Below, one piece after another: positions 26,829 to 36,734 of a stretch of DNA of 64,000 bases. Source of the DNA: Flavihumibacter soli (GTDB taxonomy: Bacteria > Bacteroidota > Bacteroidia > Sphingobacteriales > Sphingobacteriaceae). The DNA lies in NCBI RefSeq assembly GCF_010692725.1, contig NZ_JAAFZB010000089.1:78314-142313 (forward strand), read 5' to 3'. The notes under the pieces were generated by a model. It was not told where the DNA came from. It saw only the letters and a list, made by a program, of their open reading frames with translations, and made no database searches. The translations under genes and the position numbers were made by a program. Position 1 is the first letter of the stretch. The number at the start of each line of letters is the position of its first letter.

Positions 26829-28190
26829 CTATTGATCATTTATCTGCAAGCTGGCTGTACCAGCTAGTGCGCCTTTACGATCGGTCAATTTTAGAACGTA
26901 ATTTCCGGGCTTTAATACCAGCGCTTTTTCAGCATCAATGATGATCTGATCAACAGGAACAGCCGATTCTGCCTCACCGTATTTGAATGCCTGCAGAAGA
27001 TAGCCCCTGTATTGCCGGTATTCATCGGGAAGGTCATAGAGCTTAGCACCTGTCTTAAGGAGCCAGTCGGGACGTCCTTTTATATAAGAGGTAAGAGGAT
27101 GGTAAACCTGCATATCGATTGAGGTCATTTTTATAGGATCCACCAGTATATCCTCGTTATATTTGAATACTACTTCAGCTTTTGGCTTCATGCTGTCTGT
27201 AACATATTTGAAATAAGGATGCAGTTTTAATGGGTCGCTACGCTCCATCATTGTTATCTGATCGATGGTTAGTATGTCCTGACCGGCCATTACCTTTAAC
27301 TGGGCTCCCATCGGAGTATATGAGTCACTGCCTTCCTCAGCAATATGGCTGTATCCGGCATGGATAACCACCTTTCCGTGCGGATCAGCCTTTAGTGTGT
27401 TATTATAAATATTCAAAGCCTGGTCCCGATCTCTGAGCGTGCTGTTTTGGCCAGAACTTTTAGTTTCGTAAGGAATTAACTTGTATCCAAGTTGAATTGC
27501 CTCCCGCACCATATTACCAAACACCGGATCTCTTAAATAGTATCCTGTTTTGATAAGCGGGTATCGCCTTGTTAACAAGGTAGTGTCAGCATGTTCAAGG
27601 GCTTCCAGCGCGAGATACCTGTAACCTTTGTCCCACAACGGCTTTAATAACCGGCTCGTAAAAGCACGATTCTGCGAACTATAATGAGCTTCATTAATTA
27701 ATAGAAAATGAAATCCGCCGGCACTTTCAACGATCGCCCGTGAAGCATCGCTCGACTGCGCAATCGTAAAGGTTTTTTTATAGTCTAGAGGGGTGATCAG
27801 CCTTAACATTTTTCTCGCCTTTACCTTGTCTTCAGCCTTTGCAAGCGGATCGTTAAGTATTCTCTCAAAATGATCACTGAAAACCGGTATCTGGTTATCT
27901 GGTATCTGCAACTCATAATCTGAGCGAAGCAGCTTGTCTTCGCGTAAGGTGGCCAATTCTACGGCTCTCTTATATTCAGAAAAAAAATTACTGGTAACAG
28001 CATTCGTTTCATAGTTCTTGTTGAAATCCGCTTGGCAGTACCTTGCAAATTCCATATTGTAATTATCCAGCGGGGTTGATTTGATAGGTGAAAACTGCAC
28101 CACGGGTGCCTTTAAATTCTTAACAGGCGAGCATGAGGTGAAAATAATGAGAAGAATTAGAACAGGCCTTAAGTACTTCTTTTGACGCAT
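26829..28190 (-). CDS. Lipoprotein with ChaN/EreA-like domain
   Basis: 453 residues. Lipobox IIFTSCS at ~17-23, so lipid-anchored. The middle (~150-330) resembles the haem-uptake ChaN / erythromycin-esterase fold: LLINEAHYSSQNRAF with an E and H that could bind metal, GYRYLALEAL, YYLRDPVFGNMVREA and VVIHAGYSHIAEEG. The rest of the protein, including a ~100-residue C-terminal beta-rich segment (GKPSP-less, ending LQINDQ), I do not recognise. Biochemical role unknown; iron or haem handling and hydrolysis are both possible for this fold. Conserved acid/base residues appear intact. Confidence 0.6.
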   Translation of the reverse strand: MRQKKYLRPVLILLIIFTSCSPVKNLKAPVVQFSPIKSTPLDNYNMEFARYCQADFNKNYETNAVTSNFFSEYKRAVELATLREDKLLRSDYELQIPDNQIPVFSDHFERILNDPLAKAEDKVKARKMLRLITPLDYKKTFTIAQSSDASRAIVESAGGFHFLLINEAHYSSQNRAFTSRLLKPLWDKGYRYLALEALEHADTTLLTRRYPLIKTGYYLRDPVFGNMVREAIQLGYKLIPYETKSSGQNSTLRDRDQALNIYNNTLKADPHGKVVIHAGYSHIAEEGSDSYTPMGAQLKVMAGQDILTIDQITMMERSDPLKLHPYFKYVTDSMKPKAEVVFKYNEDILVDPIKMTSIDMQVYHPLTSYIKGRPDWLLKTGAKLYDLPDEYRQYRGYLLQAFKYGEAESAVPVDQIIIDAEKALVLKPGNYVLKLTDRKGALAGTASLQINDQ

Positions 28191-28355
28191 ATCTGAATAC
28201 CTTTTATGATTTATGATATAAGTTGATCCGACGCTTTTCTGCTATAAATCATCTTTGATAATTGCGGTCAACTATATTTCTGACCGGTCTACCACCCATT
28301 CCAATTATTTAAGCACATTTTCAAATCCAATTTACATCTTTGGTCTTCCAAATTT

Positions 28356-28408
28356 TACTAATACTAACTAAAGTACTAACTACTCAGTACTAAATACTAC
28401 TTACTCAT
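28356..28408. repeat. 7-bp tandem repeat touching the NdpA start codon
   Basis: After TACTAA and TACTAAC (28356-28368) and a TAAAG spacer, five heptamers TACTAAC, TACTCAG, TACTAAA, TACTACT, TACTCAT run without a gap from 28374 to 28408, and the ATG begins at 28409. It must lie in the 5' leader or promoter. Confidence 0.8.
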
Positions 28409-29461
28409 ATGGTATCTTTCTTTGAAGCTTCGATGTCCCGGCTTTCTATTCATCGTGTCGGTAATAAATCACAAAATGAGTTTTATGCTTTATCTAAAAG
28501 TCCCCTAAAAATAGAGGACGAATTTTTAAATAACCTGCTGCTTCAATTCTTCCTGGGTTCCTTTGAAAAGGTTAATGAAGTTTATCATTTTACCCATCCG
28601 GGTGATGATCTGGCTCTCAACGAAATGTTTCATTACTCGGATACAGCATTTACTGAGCCCGGGGCTTTCCATGATATCAGCGAGAAGATAACAAAATATC
28701 TCTTTGACCTTTCGGACCATCCTCGCATTAAATCAGGTGAGTTGTATATTGCTTATTTCACGAATGTGCAGCTTGAGGGTGAGCTGCTGGATGCTGTCGG
28801 GATCTTTAAATCGGAAACCAAGGAAACATACCTGAAAGTTTATCCCGATACGGGCGGCTTCAATGTAGAGTATGAGCAGGAAGGTATTAATATTCAAAAA
28901 CTTGATAAGGGCTGCCTGGTGTTCAACAGCGCGAAGGAGGCGGGTTTTAAGGTCCTTGTACTTGATAAGACCAATACTAACGATGCAGTATACTGGAAGG
29001 ACGATTTTCTGAAAATTAAGGTCCGAAACGACAACTTCCATAAAACCAATACGACTCTCAGCGTTTATAAAAATTTCGTCACAGAGAAGCTCGACGATGA
29101 ATTTGAACTTACCAAGGCTGATAAGATCGATCTGCTTAACCGGTCAATGAAGTATTTCAAAGAGAAGGAGACCTTCGACATCAACGAATTTTCGGATGAG
29201 GTGATCGGTAATGAAAAGGCAGCCGAATCATTTAAAAATTACACCAAAGCATATGAACAGGAGTTCGAAACCGAACTGAGCGATTCGTTTGATATATCGG
29301 GAGCTGCGGTGAAAAAGCAGGCGCGGGTTTTTAAAAGCGTTTTGAAACTGGATAAGAACTTCCATATTTACATTCATGGAAATAAAGAATTGATTGAAAA
29401 GGGCTTTGATGATGAAAAAGCTATGAACTTTTACAAGGTTTATTTTAAGGAAGAAGTGTAA
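28409..29461 (+). CDS. Nucleoid-associated protein, NdpA/YejK family
   Basis: 350 residues, close to the 335 of E. coli YejK. Full-length match to the 37-kDa nucleoid-associated family: N-terminal helical part with FYALSKSPLKIEDEF, a middle domain with LYIAYFTNVQLEG and LDAVGIFKSETKE, and a C-terminal region ending FDDEKAMNFYKVYFKEEV. No membrane segment. Family members associate with the nucleoid and may interact with topoisomerase; the actual job is poorly known. It is preceded by the 7-bp array and stands alone. The start codon is chosen because it is the first ATG and the repeat ends there. Confidence 0.85.
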   Translation: MVSFFEASMSRLSIHRVGNKSQNEFYALSKSPLKIEDEFLNNLLLQFFLGSFEKVNEVYHFTHPGDDLALNEMFHYSDTAFTEPGAFHDISEKITKYLFDLSDHPRIKSGELYIAYFTNVQLEGELLDAVGIFKSETKETYLKVYPDTGGFNVEYEQEGINIQKLDKGCLVFNSAKEAGFKVLVLDKTNTNDAVYWKDDFLKIKVRNDNFHKTNTTLSVYKNFVTEKLDDEFELTKADKIDLLNRSMKYFKEKETFDINEFSDEVIGNEKAAESFKNYTKAYEQEFETELSDSFDISGAAVKKQARVFKSVLKLDKNFHIYIHGNKELIEKGFDDEKAMNFYKVYFKEEV

Positions 29462-29487
29462 AGATTAATATTGAAAATATGTTCTGA

Positions 29488-29532
29488 ATATTACGATTTC
29501 AAAGCTTAGGGACATGAAAATGTCCGTAATAT
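29488..29532. promoter_or_regulatory. Nested inverted repeats between NdpA gene and CheB-CheR kinase
   Basis: Outer arms ATATTACG / CGTAATAT (29488-29495 and 29525-29532) enclose GGACAT-GAAA-ATGTCC, a perfect 6-bp stem with a GNRA-type loop (29510-29525). The outer and inner arms share one base. It has no T-run, so it is not a canonical terminator. Confidence 0.4.
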
Positions 29533-29578
29533 ATTGTAATTTATAATACGGTTGTAATGGGGTTTTTTATCACCAAGT

Positions 29579-32500
29579 ATGAGTAAGCCGAAAGATACAA
29601 ACTTGACGTATTCTTCTATTCAATTTCCGGTTGTCGGCATTGGAGCGTCTGCAGGCGGCCTGGAAGCCATAAAGGTTTTGCTCGCGTCCATCCCCGCAGA
29701 CTCAGGGATGGCCTATGTGTTTGTTCAACATTTAAGTTCAGAGCATGAAAGTGCCTTGCCGGAAATTTTAAAAAGGATCGCCAGGATACCTGTAGTTGAA
29801 GTAACGGATGAAATAGATGTCAGAAAAGATCATTTCTATACTATTCCTTCAAACAAGACACTGGTCGCTGTTGATGGCAAGCTGAAGCTAACAGCGAAAA
29901 AACAGAATGTGAAGACAATTGATGTGTTTTTCTCATCACTGGGAGTGGTGCATCAGAGTTATGCAGTCGGAATCGTTTTATCAGGCAGTTTGAATGACGG
30001 GACAATGGGGCTTCAAATTATCAAAACTTACGGAGGTATAACCCTGGCCCAGGACGAAAATTCCGCAGCTTTCGAATCAATGCCCAGCAGTGCGGTTAAG
30101 GCCGGCGTCGTCGATTTTGTTCTTCCGCCCGGAGAAATGATAAGCAAGCTTATCCAGTTAAATCAGCCTTTTCCCCAGGATTACACCCCTGCTGAGATCA
30201 CAGATAATATCCCTCAAAAAGATGAAAAGGTTTATCAGCAGCTACTGACCTTAATCAAGCTTAGAAAGGGGGTTGATTTCGCTTACTACAGATCGAGTAC
30301 CCTGAAACGTCGGATCGCCAGACGTATGGCGTTAAGCAAAGTAGAACAGCCTGAGAAATACCTGGACTTTGTTCGCGAGAATAAAATGGAACAGGATGCA
30401 CTATTTAATGATATCCTCATTTCTGTGACCAATTTTTTTCGGGATCCAAAGAGTTTTGAAATTTTATGCAATACGATATTTCCACGTCTGCTGGAGCAGA
30501 AAGGGGAGACCAAATCTCTCAGGATCTGGGTAGCAGGATGCGCAACGGGTGAGGAAGCCTATTCTATAGCCATGTGCCTGCTTGAATACCTCGAAGAAAA
30601 AGCACTGGAAGTAAAGATCAGGATTTTTGCTACGGATATTTCCGAAGCCGCATTAGCAAAGGCCAGGGCTGGTACTTATCAGCAATCTGACCTCCTCGGC
30701 GTATCACCGGCCAGATTGCAACGGTTTTTTAACAAGTTGGACGGCAGTTACCAGGTGGATAAGTCTATAAGGGATCTCTGCGTTTTTGCACAGCACAACC
30801 TCCTCAAAGATCCTCCATTTTCCCAGTTAGATGTGATCAGTTGCCGCAACGTCCTGATCTATCTGGAGCCTTTTTTACAAAAGACCGCATTAAGTACATT
30901 TCATTATTCACTGACGGAAAAGGGTTTTCTGATGCTTGGCAAGGCCGAATCTATTGGAAGCACGCCAGATTTGTTCAAACCGTTTGATAGCCATGAAAAG
31001 ATCTATTACAGGATTGGTCCTCGCGGACGCTTAATGCAGGTAGCCAGCAGTTTCAGCGAACAAAGTATGACAGACACCGATCAGAACCGGCAGGCACGGG
31101 GGGAAAAAAATGTTTACAAAGTTGCCGACGATATTTTACTCCAGGGGTATGCGCCAAGTGGCGTGCTTATAAATGATAATTATGATATTATTCAGTTCAG
31201 GGGACATCTTGACCAGTGGCTGACACCATCGCCAGGGAAGGCAAGCCTAAACATCCTGAAGATGACAAGGGAAGGGTTGGCATTTGAACTTAGAAACCTG
31301 CTGGCACAGTCAAAAAAAAATAGTGAACCGGTTCGGAAAGAAGCTATCTATTATAAAGCGGGTAAGACGCAGCATTATGCGAACCTGGAAGTAATACCAA
31401 TTCCTGATTCCAACGGTCTTCATTACCTGGTTCTTTTTCAAAACAGTTTGTTGCCTGAAATAAATCTTTCTGAGAGGAGTGAGATCACCTCGTCTGAAAG
31501 TTACAATGATCCGAGAGACCTGCAGATTCAACAACTGGAAACGGAGCTTTTGCAGGTTCGGGAGGATATGCGGGCAATTACCGAGATGCAGGAAACTGCT
31601 AATGAAGAACTGCTGAGTACCAACCAGGAACTGCTTTCCAGCAGTGAGGAACTGCAAAGCCTGAATGAAGAATTAGAAACCTCACAGGAAGAGCTTCAGA
31701 GCACGAATGAGGAACTGGTCATAACTAACAGGGAATTGCTCGAGCGTAATAATCAGCTGAATATCTCGCAAAAATACACCGAAGCTATTGTTAATACCGT
31801 TCGGGATGCTCTTTTAATTCTGAATACGGATCTGTTTATCTTGAGGGCTACAGAGGGTTTCTACAATAAGTTCAAGATGGTCGAGCAGGAGACAGAAGGG
31901 AAATATTTATTTGAGGTTGGCAACAGTCAATGGAATATTCCCGAACTGCGTAAACTGTTTGAAGAAGTCAGGATCAATAGAAATTCATTCAAGAATTTTG
32001 AGGTAAGCCAGCGTTTTCCCCATATCGGGCTTAAGGTGATGTGTCTCAACGGGCAACTGATCCGGTCAATCAGTGGTGAGGATCTTATTTTACTTTCAAT
32101 AGAAGACGTCACTTATAAAAGGAAAGTCGAAGCTGGACTTGCCGAAGTAGAGATGCTTCTGGAAGAATATACAGAACGGCTTCGCTTTGCCACAAAGGCG
32201 GGCGAGCTGGGTACCTGGGATTTTAATATAAGCACCAGAGAATTCATTTCTGATAAACGCTTTAAAGAACTACTTGAGATCAATCCTGGTGAATCTATTG
32301 ATGTTAATACATTGGGCAGGCTGATCACACCGGACGATAAAGCCGCTATCAAGAGGATTTTTGAAAACTCTTTAAAAGGTGAGAGCCGGGGAATATATGA
32401 TCTTGAGATCTTTCTGGAAAATCCTGAAACGAAAATTTCCAGGTGGCTGCGGCTTAAGGGTAAGACCTATTTCAATGAATATAATATCCCCACCCAGATA

Positions 32501-33241
32501 AGTGGTATATTGATGGATATCACTCCGCAAAAGAATGCAGAGCTTTCTATGAAGAATGTGATCAGAAAGAAAGATGAGTTTATAAGTACCGCCAGTCATG
32601 AGCTTAAGTCGCCTATAACGTCAATCAAAGCCTACATTCAGATGGCCGAACGTGAACTGAGCAGAAACAAGGATAACCAAACAGCAGTCCCTCTTATTAA
32701 AAAAGCGAATGCTGGTATCACGAAACTAACCCATTTGTTAAATGACCTGCTGGATGCAACCCAGATACAGTCTGGAAAACTAATATTAAATAAAGCGAAA
32801 TTTAATATCCGGGAGTTGATTGAGGATGTGTTGGACCAGCTTAAAACGGTGTACTCTACACATTCTATTAATCTGGAAGGAGAATCAGACGTCGAGCTTT
32901 ATGCCGATAAAGCCCGATTGGAACAGGTGATCATCAATTTGTTATCTAACGCAATAAAGTATTCTCCGGATAGTGAAGAGGTAATATTAAATATCAGCCA
33001 TCCAAATCGCTGCTTAAGAATTGAAGTGATCGATTTTGGGATAGGAATTCAGAAGGATGAACTACCGCATATTTTTGACAGGTTTTTCAGAGTGCAAAAA
33101 ACCTCAAATGACTTCACCGGCCTTGGACTTGGATTGTATATCTCTTCTGAGATAATTGACAGGCACCATGGCGAGATGGGAATAGAATCAGAGCCCGGTA
33201 AAGGCTCGAAAGTCTGGTTTACACTACCATTGAACTCCTGA
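29579..33241 (+). CDS. CheB-CheR-PAS-histidine kinase fusion
   Basis: 1220 residues in one chain: CheB methylesterase (~15-200; GASAGG with S24, QHLSS histidine, GSLNDGTMGL aspartate), CheR methyltransferase (~225-480; RSSTLKRRIARRM, SVTNFFRD, WVAGCATGEEAYS for SAM), a long Glu/Leu-rich coiled coil (~655-735), PAS domains (~740-850, ~860-990), then HisKA with H1007 in TASHELKSPIT and a HATPase (NLLSNAIKYSP, DFGIGIQKDELPHIFDRFF, GLGLGLYIS). No receiver domain is fused at either end. No chemoreceptor, CheA, CheW or response regulator is adjacent, so input and output must be elsewhere. Cytosolic, with no transmembrane segment. The catalytic motifs of all three enzymes look intact. Confidence 0.95.
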   Translation: MSKPKDTNLTYSSIQFPVVGIGASAGGLEAIKVLLASIPADSGMAYVFVQHLSSEHESALPEILKRIARIPVVEVTDEIDVRKDHFYTIPSNKTLVAVDGKLKLTAKKQNVKTIDVFFSSLGVVHQSYAVGIVLSGSLNDGTMGLQIIKTYGGITLAQDENSAAFESMPSSAVKAGVVDFVLPPGEMISKLIQLNQPFPQDYTPAEITDNIPQKDEKVYQQLLTLIKLRKGVDFAYYRSSTLKRRIARRMALSKVEQPEKYLDFVRENKMEQDALFNDILISVTNFFRDPKSFEILCNTIFPRLLEQKGETKSLRIWVAGCATGEEAYSIAMCLLEYLEEKALEVKIRIFATDISEAALAKARAGTYQQSDLLGVSPARLQRFFNKLDGSYQVDKSIRDLCVFAQHNLLKDPPFSQLDVISCRNVLIYLEPFLQKTALSTFHYSLTEKGFLMLGKAESIGSTPDLFKPFDSHEKIYYRIGPRGRLMQVASSFSEQSMTDTDQNRQARGEKNVYKVADDILLQGYAPSGVLINDNYDIIQFRGHLDQWLTPSPGKASLNILKMTREGLAFELRNLLAQSKKNSEPVRKEAIYYKAGKTQHYANLEVIPIPDSNGLHYLVLFQNSLLPEINLSERSEITSSESYNDPRDLQIQQLETELLQVREDMRAITEMQETANEELLSTNQELLSSSEELQSLNEELETSQEELQSTNEELVITNRELLERNNQLNISQKYTEAIVNTVRDALLILNTDLFILRATEGFYNKFKMVEQETEGKYLFEVGNSQWNIPELRKLFEEVRINRNSFKNFEVSQRFPHIGLKVMCLNGQLIRSISGEDLILLSIEDVTYKRKVEAGLAEVEMLLEEYTERLRFATKAGELGTWDFNISTREFISDKRFKELLEINPGESIDVNTLGRLITPDDKAAIKRIFENSLKGESRGIYDLEIFLENPETKISRWLRLKGKTYFNEYNIPTQISGILMDITPQKNAELSMKNVIRKKDEFISTASHELKSPITSIKAYIQMAERELSRNKDNQTAVPLIKKANAGITKLTHLLNDLLDATQIQSGKLILNKAKFNIRELIEDVLDQLKTVYSTHSINLEGESDVELYADKARLEQVIINLLSNAIKYSPDSEEVILNISHPNRCLRIEVIDFGIGIQKDELPHIFDRFFRVQKTSNDFTGLGLGLYISSEIIDRHHGEMGIESEPGKGSKVWFTLPLNS

Positions 33242-33321
33242 TCATGATAGCTACTTTATAACAAATTCGTTATGCAGGTGGTGACACTGGTAATTACGTC
33301 AGGAAAGCTGTAAATTCATTT

Positions 33322-33981
33322 ATGGCGAATAGGATAATGACAAGGTTTTTTCAGGCTGTCCTCGTAGTAATGCTATTTATTGCCTGTGTTCAGGTCAGCT
33401 CTAATAGTAAGACAGGCATGACTTCAAAAGCCGAGTCCGAAAAAGATGACTGCAATGACCCCGATGCGGACATCAACTGCTCATTTGTTCATATGCCTGC
33501 ATCCTTAAGCAGTATTATGAACATAGCCGGAAAAGAGGAGCCCGGAGATAAAATGATAGTTTCCGGAACTCTTTTAAAATCAGACGGTAAGACACCTTAT
33601 CCTGATGTTATCTTTTATGCCTACCATACTGATTCCAAAGGTTATTATTCGAAAAACGGCAAGGAGAAAGGCGTACAAAAATGGCACGGTCATCTACATG
33701 GCTGGTGTAAGACCGACAGGAACGGGAGGTATGAAATTAGGACTATAAGGCCGGCTCCATATCCTAACAATAAGATTCCGGCCCATGTTCATGCTGCAGT
33801 AAAGGTTCCCGGGAAACCTTCACCTTATTACATTACAGATTTCGTTTTCAGTGATGACCCCATGATCAACGAGCAGTACCGTGAATCCATAAAGGGTAAG
33901 ACCGGTGGCACCGGCATTGTTGACCTGGTGAAAGATGGTAGTGTATGGAAAGGTAAAAGAGATATCATCTTAGAACCTTAA
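33322..33981 (+). CDS. Intradiol-dioxygenase-like lipoprotein
   Basis: 219 residues. Signal peptide with possible lipobox FIACVQ (~21-26). The rest (~70-215) is a protocatechuate/catechol dioxygenase-type beta-sandwich: PDVIFYAYHTDSKGYYS, WHGHLHGWCKTDRNGRYE, IRPAPYPN and IPAHVHAAVK. These give the expected Fe(III) ligand set of two tyrosines and two histidines. Extracytoplasmic intradiol homologues occur, but their substrates are not well defined. It could cleave catechols or phenolics outside the cytosol, or be a repurposed domain. It follows the kinase by 80 nt on the same strand; no other aromatic-catabolic gene is near. Confidence 0.82.
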   Translation: MANRIMTRFFQAVLVVMLFIACVQVSSNSKTGMTSKAESEKDDCNDPDADINCSFVHMPASLSSIMNIAGKEEPGDKMIVSGTLLKSDGKTPYPDVIFYAYHTDSKGYYSKNGKEKGVQKWHGHLHGWCKTDRNGRYEIRTIRPAPYPNNKIPAHVHAAVKVPGKPSPYYITDFVFSDDPMINEQYRESIKGKTGGTGIVDLVKDGSVWKGKRDIILEP

Positions 33982-33992
33982 CTGCAAGCTGC

Positions 33993-34307
33993 TTAATGAT
34001 TCCTCAGCTTTCCGATTGCAGTATCGAGTGCACTCTTAAGCTTATCGACAGCACCCTTAACCGCCTGCTCGATCGTGTTTGCGTTGCTTGAAACAGCGAT
34101 GGGTTGAAGTCCCTCAACACGCGCTTCCAGCATACAGCGTTTGTCATTCAGGCTTTCCTTGCTACTGTTCTCATCTTTAAGGTGTACTTCAAGCCGGGTG
34201 ATCTGGCTACCGAACCTGCTTAAAGATTCAGAAATCGTGGTTTCAAAGTATTCGTTAAGCCTTTCACTTCCGTTGATATTATTGTCGGTGTTGAATTGAA
34301 TTATCAT
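33993..34307 (-). CDS. hpf: Ribosome hibernation-promoting factor, short form (HPF/RaiA)
   Basis: 104 residues, one HPF domain (beta-alpha-beta-beta-beta-alpha). Recognised by the pattern LNEYFETTISESLSRFG, ITRLEVHLKDENS, KRCMLEARVEGLQPI and AVKGAVDKLKSALDTAIGKL. It binds the 30S subunit in stationary phase and stops translation; the missing C-terminal tail of long HPF means a partner such as RMF would be needed for 100S formation, or it acts as an inhibitor of 70S only. Convergent with the dioxygenase, 12 nt between stops. Confidence 0.85.
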   Translation of the reverse strand: MIIQFNTDNNINGSERLNEYFETTISESLSRFGSQITRLEVHLKDENSSKESLNDKRCMLEARVEGLQPIAVSSNANTIEQAVKGAVDKLKSALDTAIGKLRNH

Positions 34308-34510
34308 AAATCTCTTATTTTAGTTATAAATGTGCGGTGTGATCCACCACCAAGCGTCAACAAAAAAAATACCCAAGTGTTAGCGCTGCAACGATATTAT
34401 ACGGAATATTAAGATTGTTTATCTCATAATCTGTTTAACCCTAGATCGTTAAGTTATATCTGCGAAATTTCTTATATTACAAATTATCAACAGTTCATCG
34501 ACATTGATCC

Positions 34511-35815
34511 ATGAAGCGCTTTTTTGTATTTCTGATACTTATTTCGCTGCCTTTCATAGTCAAAGCACAAAAGGTGATTTCAGTTAAGGTGGATGGTTCT
34601 ATCAATCCCGCCTCCGCTTCCTTTATTAAAAATGCAATAGATAAAGCCGAGGAGGCTAAGGCAGAATGCCTGGTTGTACATCTGAATACGCCTGGAGGTT
34701 TGCTTAAATCCACAAGGGTAATAGTTAGTGATATCCTGGAATCACCGGTTCCTGTGATTGTATATGTGTCGCCGGGGGGTGCCCATGCGGGTTCCGCAGG
34801 AGTTTTTATTACGATGTCGGCACACATCGCAGCAATGGCACCTTCGACTAACATTGGGGCAGCGCACCCGGTCAGCATACAGGGCGGAATGGATTCAACC
34901 ATGAATGATAAAACAACCAATGATGCAGCTGCCTTTATCAGGGCCATTGCCGAGAAGAGAAAACGAAATCTTAAGTGGGCTGAGGAAGCAGTTCGAAAAA
35001 GCGTATCGATCACTGAGGTTGAAGCCGTTAATAACAAAGTAATTGACCTGGTTGCGCAGAATGAACGGGATCTATTGAAGAAGGTTCATGGCCGGGTAGT
35101 AGCGTTGGGGTCTGGGAATAAAACTTTAAACACGTCAAACGCAAAGGTTGACCAGGTTGAGATGAACTTCTCGGAACGGTTTCTAAACATGATCAGCGAT
35201 CCGAATATCGCCTACATCCTGATGATGCTGGGGGTTTATGGGATCTTGTTCGAACTTTACAGCCCGGGCAGTGTGGCCCCTGGCGTTATCGGTATCATCT
35301 GTCTTATTCTGGCATTCTACGCGATGCATACGTTGCCAGTGAATTATGCCGGACTTGCATTGATCATTGTAGCTTTCATTCTTTTCATCCTGGAGGTGAA
35401 GATAACCAGCCACGGGGTTCTCGGTATTGGCGGCGTCATAGCGCTTTTAATCGGATCAATTATGCTCATACGGACTGACTCAGCACTTGAATTCATTCGT
35501 ATATCATGGGGAGTGATCGTACCAACTACGCTGGTCACGGCAGCTTTCTTCCTTTTCCTTGTTAGCATGGCTGTAAAAGGACAAAAACTGAAAACAATCA
35601 CTGGTGTGGAAGGAATAATAGGCGAAGAAGGAGAAGTACTGGCTACACTCGAACCTTCCGGCATGGTCAGGGTCCACGGCGAACTGTGGAAGGCACAGTC
35701 GGTTTCGGGAATTATTAACCAGGGACAGAAGATAAAAGTAACCGCTATAAATAACCTGACCCTCTTTGTGAAACAGATAGAAAACAACATAAATCCTGAT
35801 CCTAAATCAACTTAA
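34511..35815 (+). CDS. NfeD-family membrane serine protease (ClpP-class)
   Basis: 434 residues. Signal peptide (1-~19, ending VKAQ), then a ClpP-like protease domain (~25-215): [27 protein letters not shown] with the likely nucleophile serine in AGSAG, and [13 protein letters not shown]. Four or so membrane segments (~240-350) and a C-terminal OB-like NfeD domain (~365-430, [20 protein letters not shown]) follow. This is the long NfeD type that pairs with slipin; the partner lies 8 nt downstream. Archaeal 1510-N cleaves the slipin tail. It may tune membrane microdomains or quality control. Confidence 0.92.
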   Translation: MKRFFVFLILISLPFIVKAQKVISVKVDGSINPASASFIKNAIDKAEEAKAECLVVHLNTPGGLLKSTRVIVSDILESPVPVIVYVSPGGAHAGSAGVFITMSAHIAAMAPSTNIGAAHPVSIQGGMDSTMNDKTTNDAAAFIRAIAEKRKRNLKWAEEAVRKSVSITEVEAVNNKVIDLVAQNERDLLKKVHGRVVALGSGNKTLNTSNAKVDQVEMNFSERFLNMISDPNIAYILMMLGVYGILFELYSPGSVAPGVIGIICLILAFYAMHTLPVNYAGLALIIVAFILFILEVKITSHGVLGIGGVIALLIGSIMLIRTDSALEFIRISWGVIVPTTLVTAAFFLFLVSMAVKGQKLKTITGVEGIIGEEGEVLATLEPSGMVRVHGELWKAQSVSGIINQGQKIKVTAINNLTLFVKQIENNINPDPKST

Positions 35816-35823
35816 AGAACTGT

Positions 35824-36597
35824 ATGGAAAGCTTCCCATTCACCTTAGTAATTCTCGCGTTTTTCATCCTCTATGTACTTGCGAGCTCTATCCGCATCCT
35901 CAATGAATATGAACGCGGGGTTGTATTCCGGCTTGGACGTATGGTGGGAGTTAGGGGCCCCGGATTGATCTTACTGATTCCATTTATTGAAAAAATGGTC
36001 AAAGTAAGCTTGAGGACAGTGGTGATGGATGTGCCTCCCCAGGATGTCATTACACAGGATAACGTGTCGATCAAGGTAAATGCAGTAATTTATTTCCGGG
36101 TTCTGCAACCAGACAAGGCAATTGTCGAAGTTGAGAATTTCCTGATGGCCACATCCCAGATCTCCCAGACAACCTTACGAAGTGTTTTGGGTCAATCAGA
36201 GCTGGATGATCTTTTGTCACAGCGGGATATAATCAATCATAAGCTTCAGCAGATCATTGATTCGCAAACGGAGCCCTGGGGGATCAAAGTGTCAAACGTG
36301 GAAGTAAAGCAGATAGATCTTCCGCAGGAAATGCAGCGAGCGATGGCAAGACAGGCGGAAGCGGAGCGCGAAAGACGAAGCAAGGTGATCGCCGCCGAAG
36401 GTGAGTTTCAGGCAGCTCAGCGTCTCGCTGATGCTGCAAAAGTGTTGAGTGAAGAACCCAGCGCTTTGACCTTACGTTATCTGCAAACTCTAAAAGAGAT
36501 CTCTGCAGAAAATAATTCTACGACAATCTTTCCCGTGCCCATTGACCTGATAACTCCTTTCCTGAATTTGGGCATAAAAAAAGATGGCGAAAAATAA
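35824..36597 (+). CDS. Slipin / stomatin-like SPFH protein
   Basis: 257 residues. One N-terminal membrane segment (~6-24), SPFH domain ([24 protein letters not shown], then [15 protein letters not shown]) and a long coiled-coil/amphipathic helix (~175-215, rich in Ala, Glu, Arg). The C-terminal hydrophobic tail ([15 protein letters not shown]) resembles the NfeD cleavage region in archaeal homologues. Forms membrane-associated oligomers. The 8-nt gap to the NfeD gene supports co-transcription and a physical pair. Confidence 0.95.
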   Translation: MESFPFTLVILAFFILYVLASSIRILNEYERGVVFRLGRMVGVRGPGLILLIPFIEKMVKVSLRTVVMDVPPQDVITQDNVSIKVNAVIYFRVLQPDKAIVEVENFLMATSQISQTTLRSVLGQSELDDLLSQRDIINHKLQQIIDSQTEPWGIKVSNVEVKQIDLPQEMQRAMARQAEAERERRSKVIAAEGEFQAAQRLADAAKVLSEEPSALTLRYLQTLKEISAENNSTTIFPVPIDLITPFLNLGIKKDGEK

Positions 36598-36606
36598 ACG
36601 AGTAAA

Positions 36607-36623
36607 ACAGCGTGTTCCGCTGT
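36607..36623 (+). terminator. Weak hairpin after slipin gene
   Basis: ACAGCG / CGCTGT with a 5-nt loop, followed by CATCTTTCTT. Low stability; may be a terminator of the NfeD-slipin transcript. Confidence 0.35.
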
Positions 36624-36734
36624 CATCTTTCTTCAGGTTCACGAATGTATTGTAATAATTAAGTTGCTTTCATAGGGTTCGCCTTTAATTTCCGCACCTT
36701 TAAGCTTCAACATTATATATCTCCAGTAAACTTT

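Noticed and set aside
34495..35037. 180-codon frame opposite the NfeD gene, and similar long opposite-strand frames at 25930-26445, 42819-43412, 53838-54308 and 61945-62325
   Set aside because: All are mirror frames of confidently identified genes, show no domain or signal of their own, and have composition expected of antisense reading.
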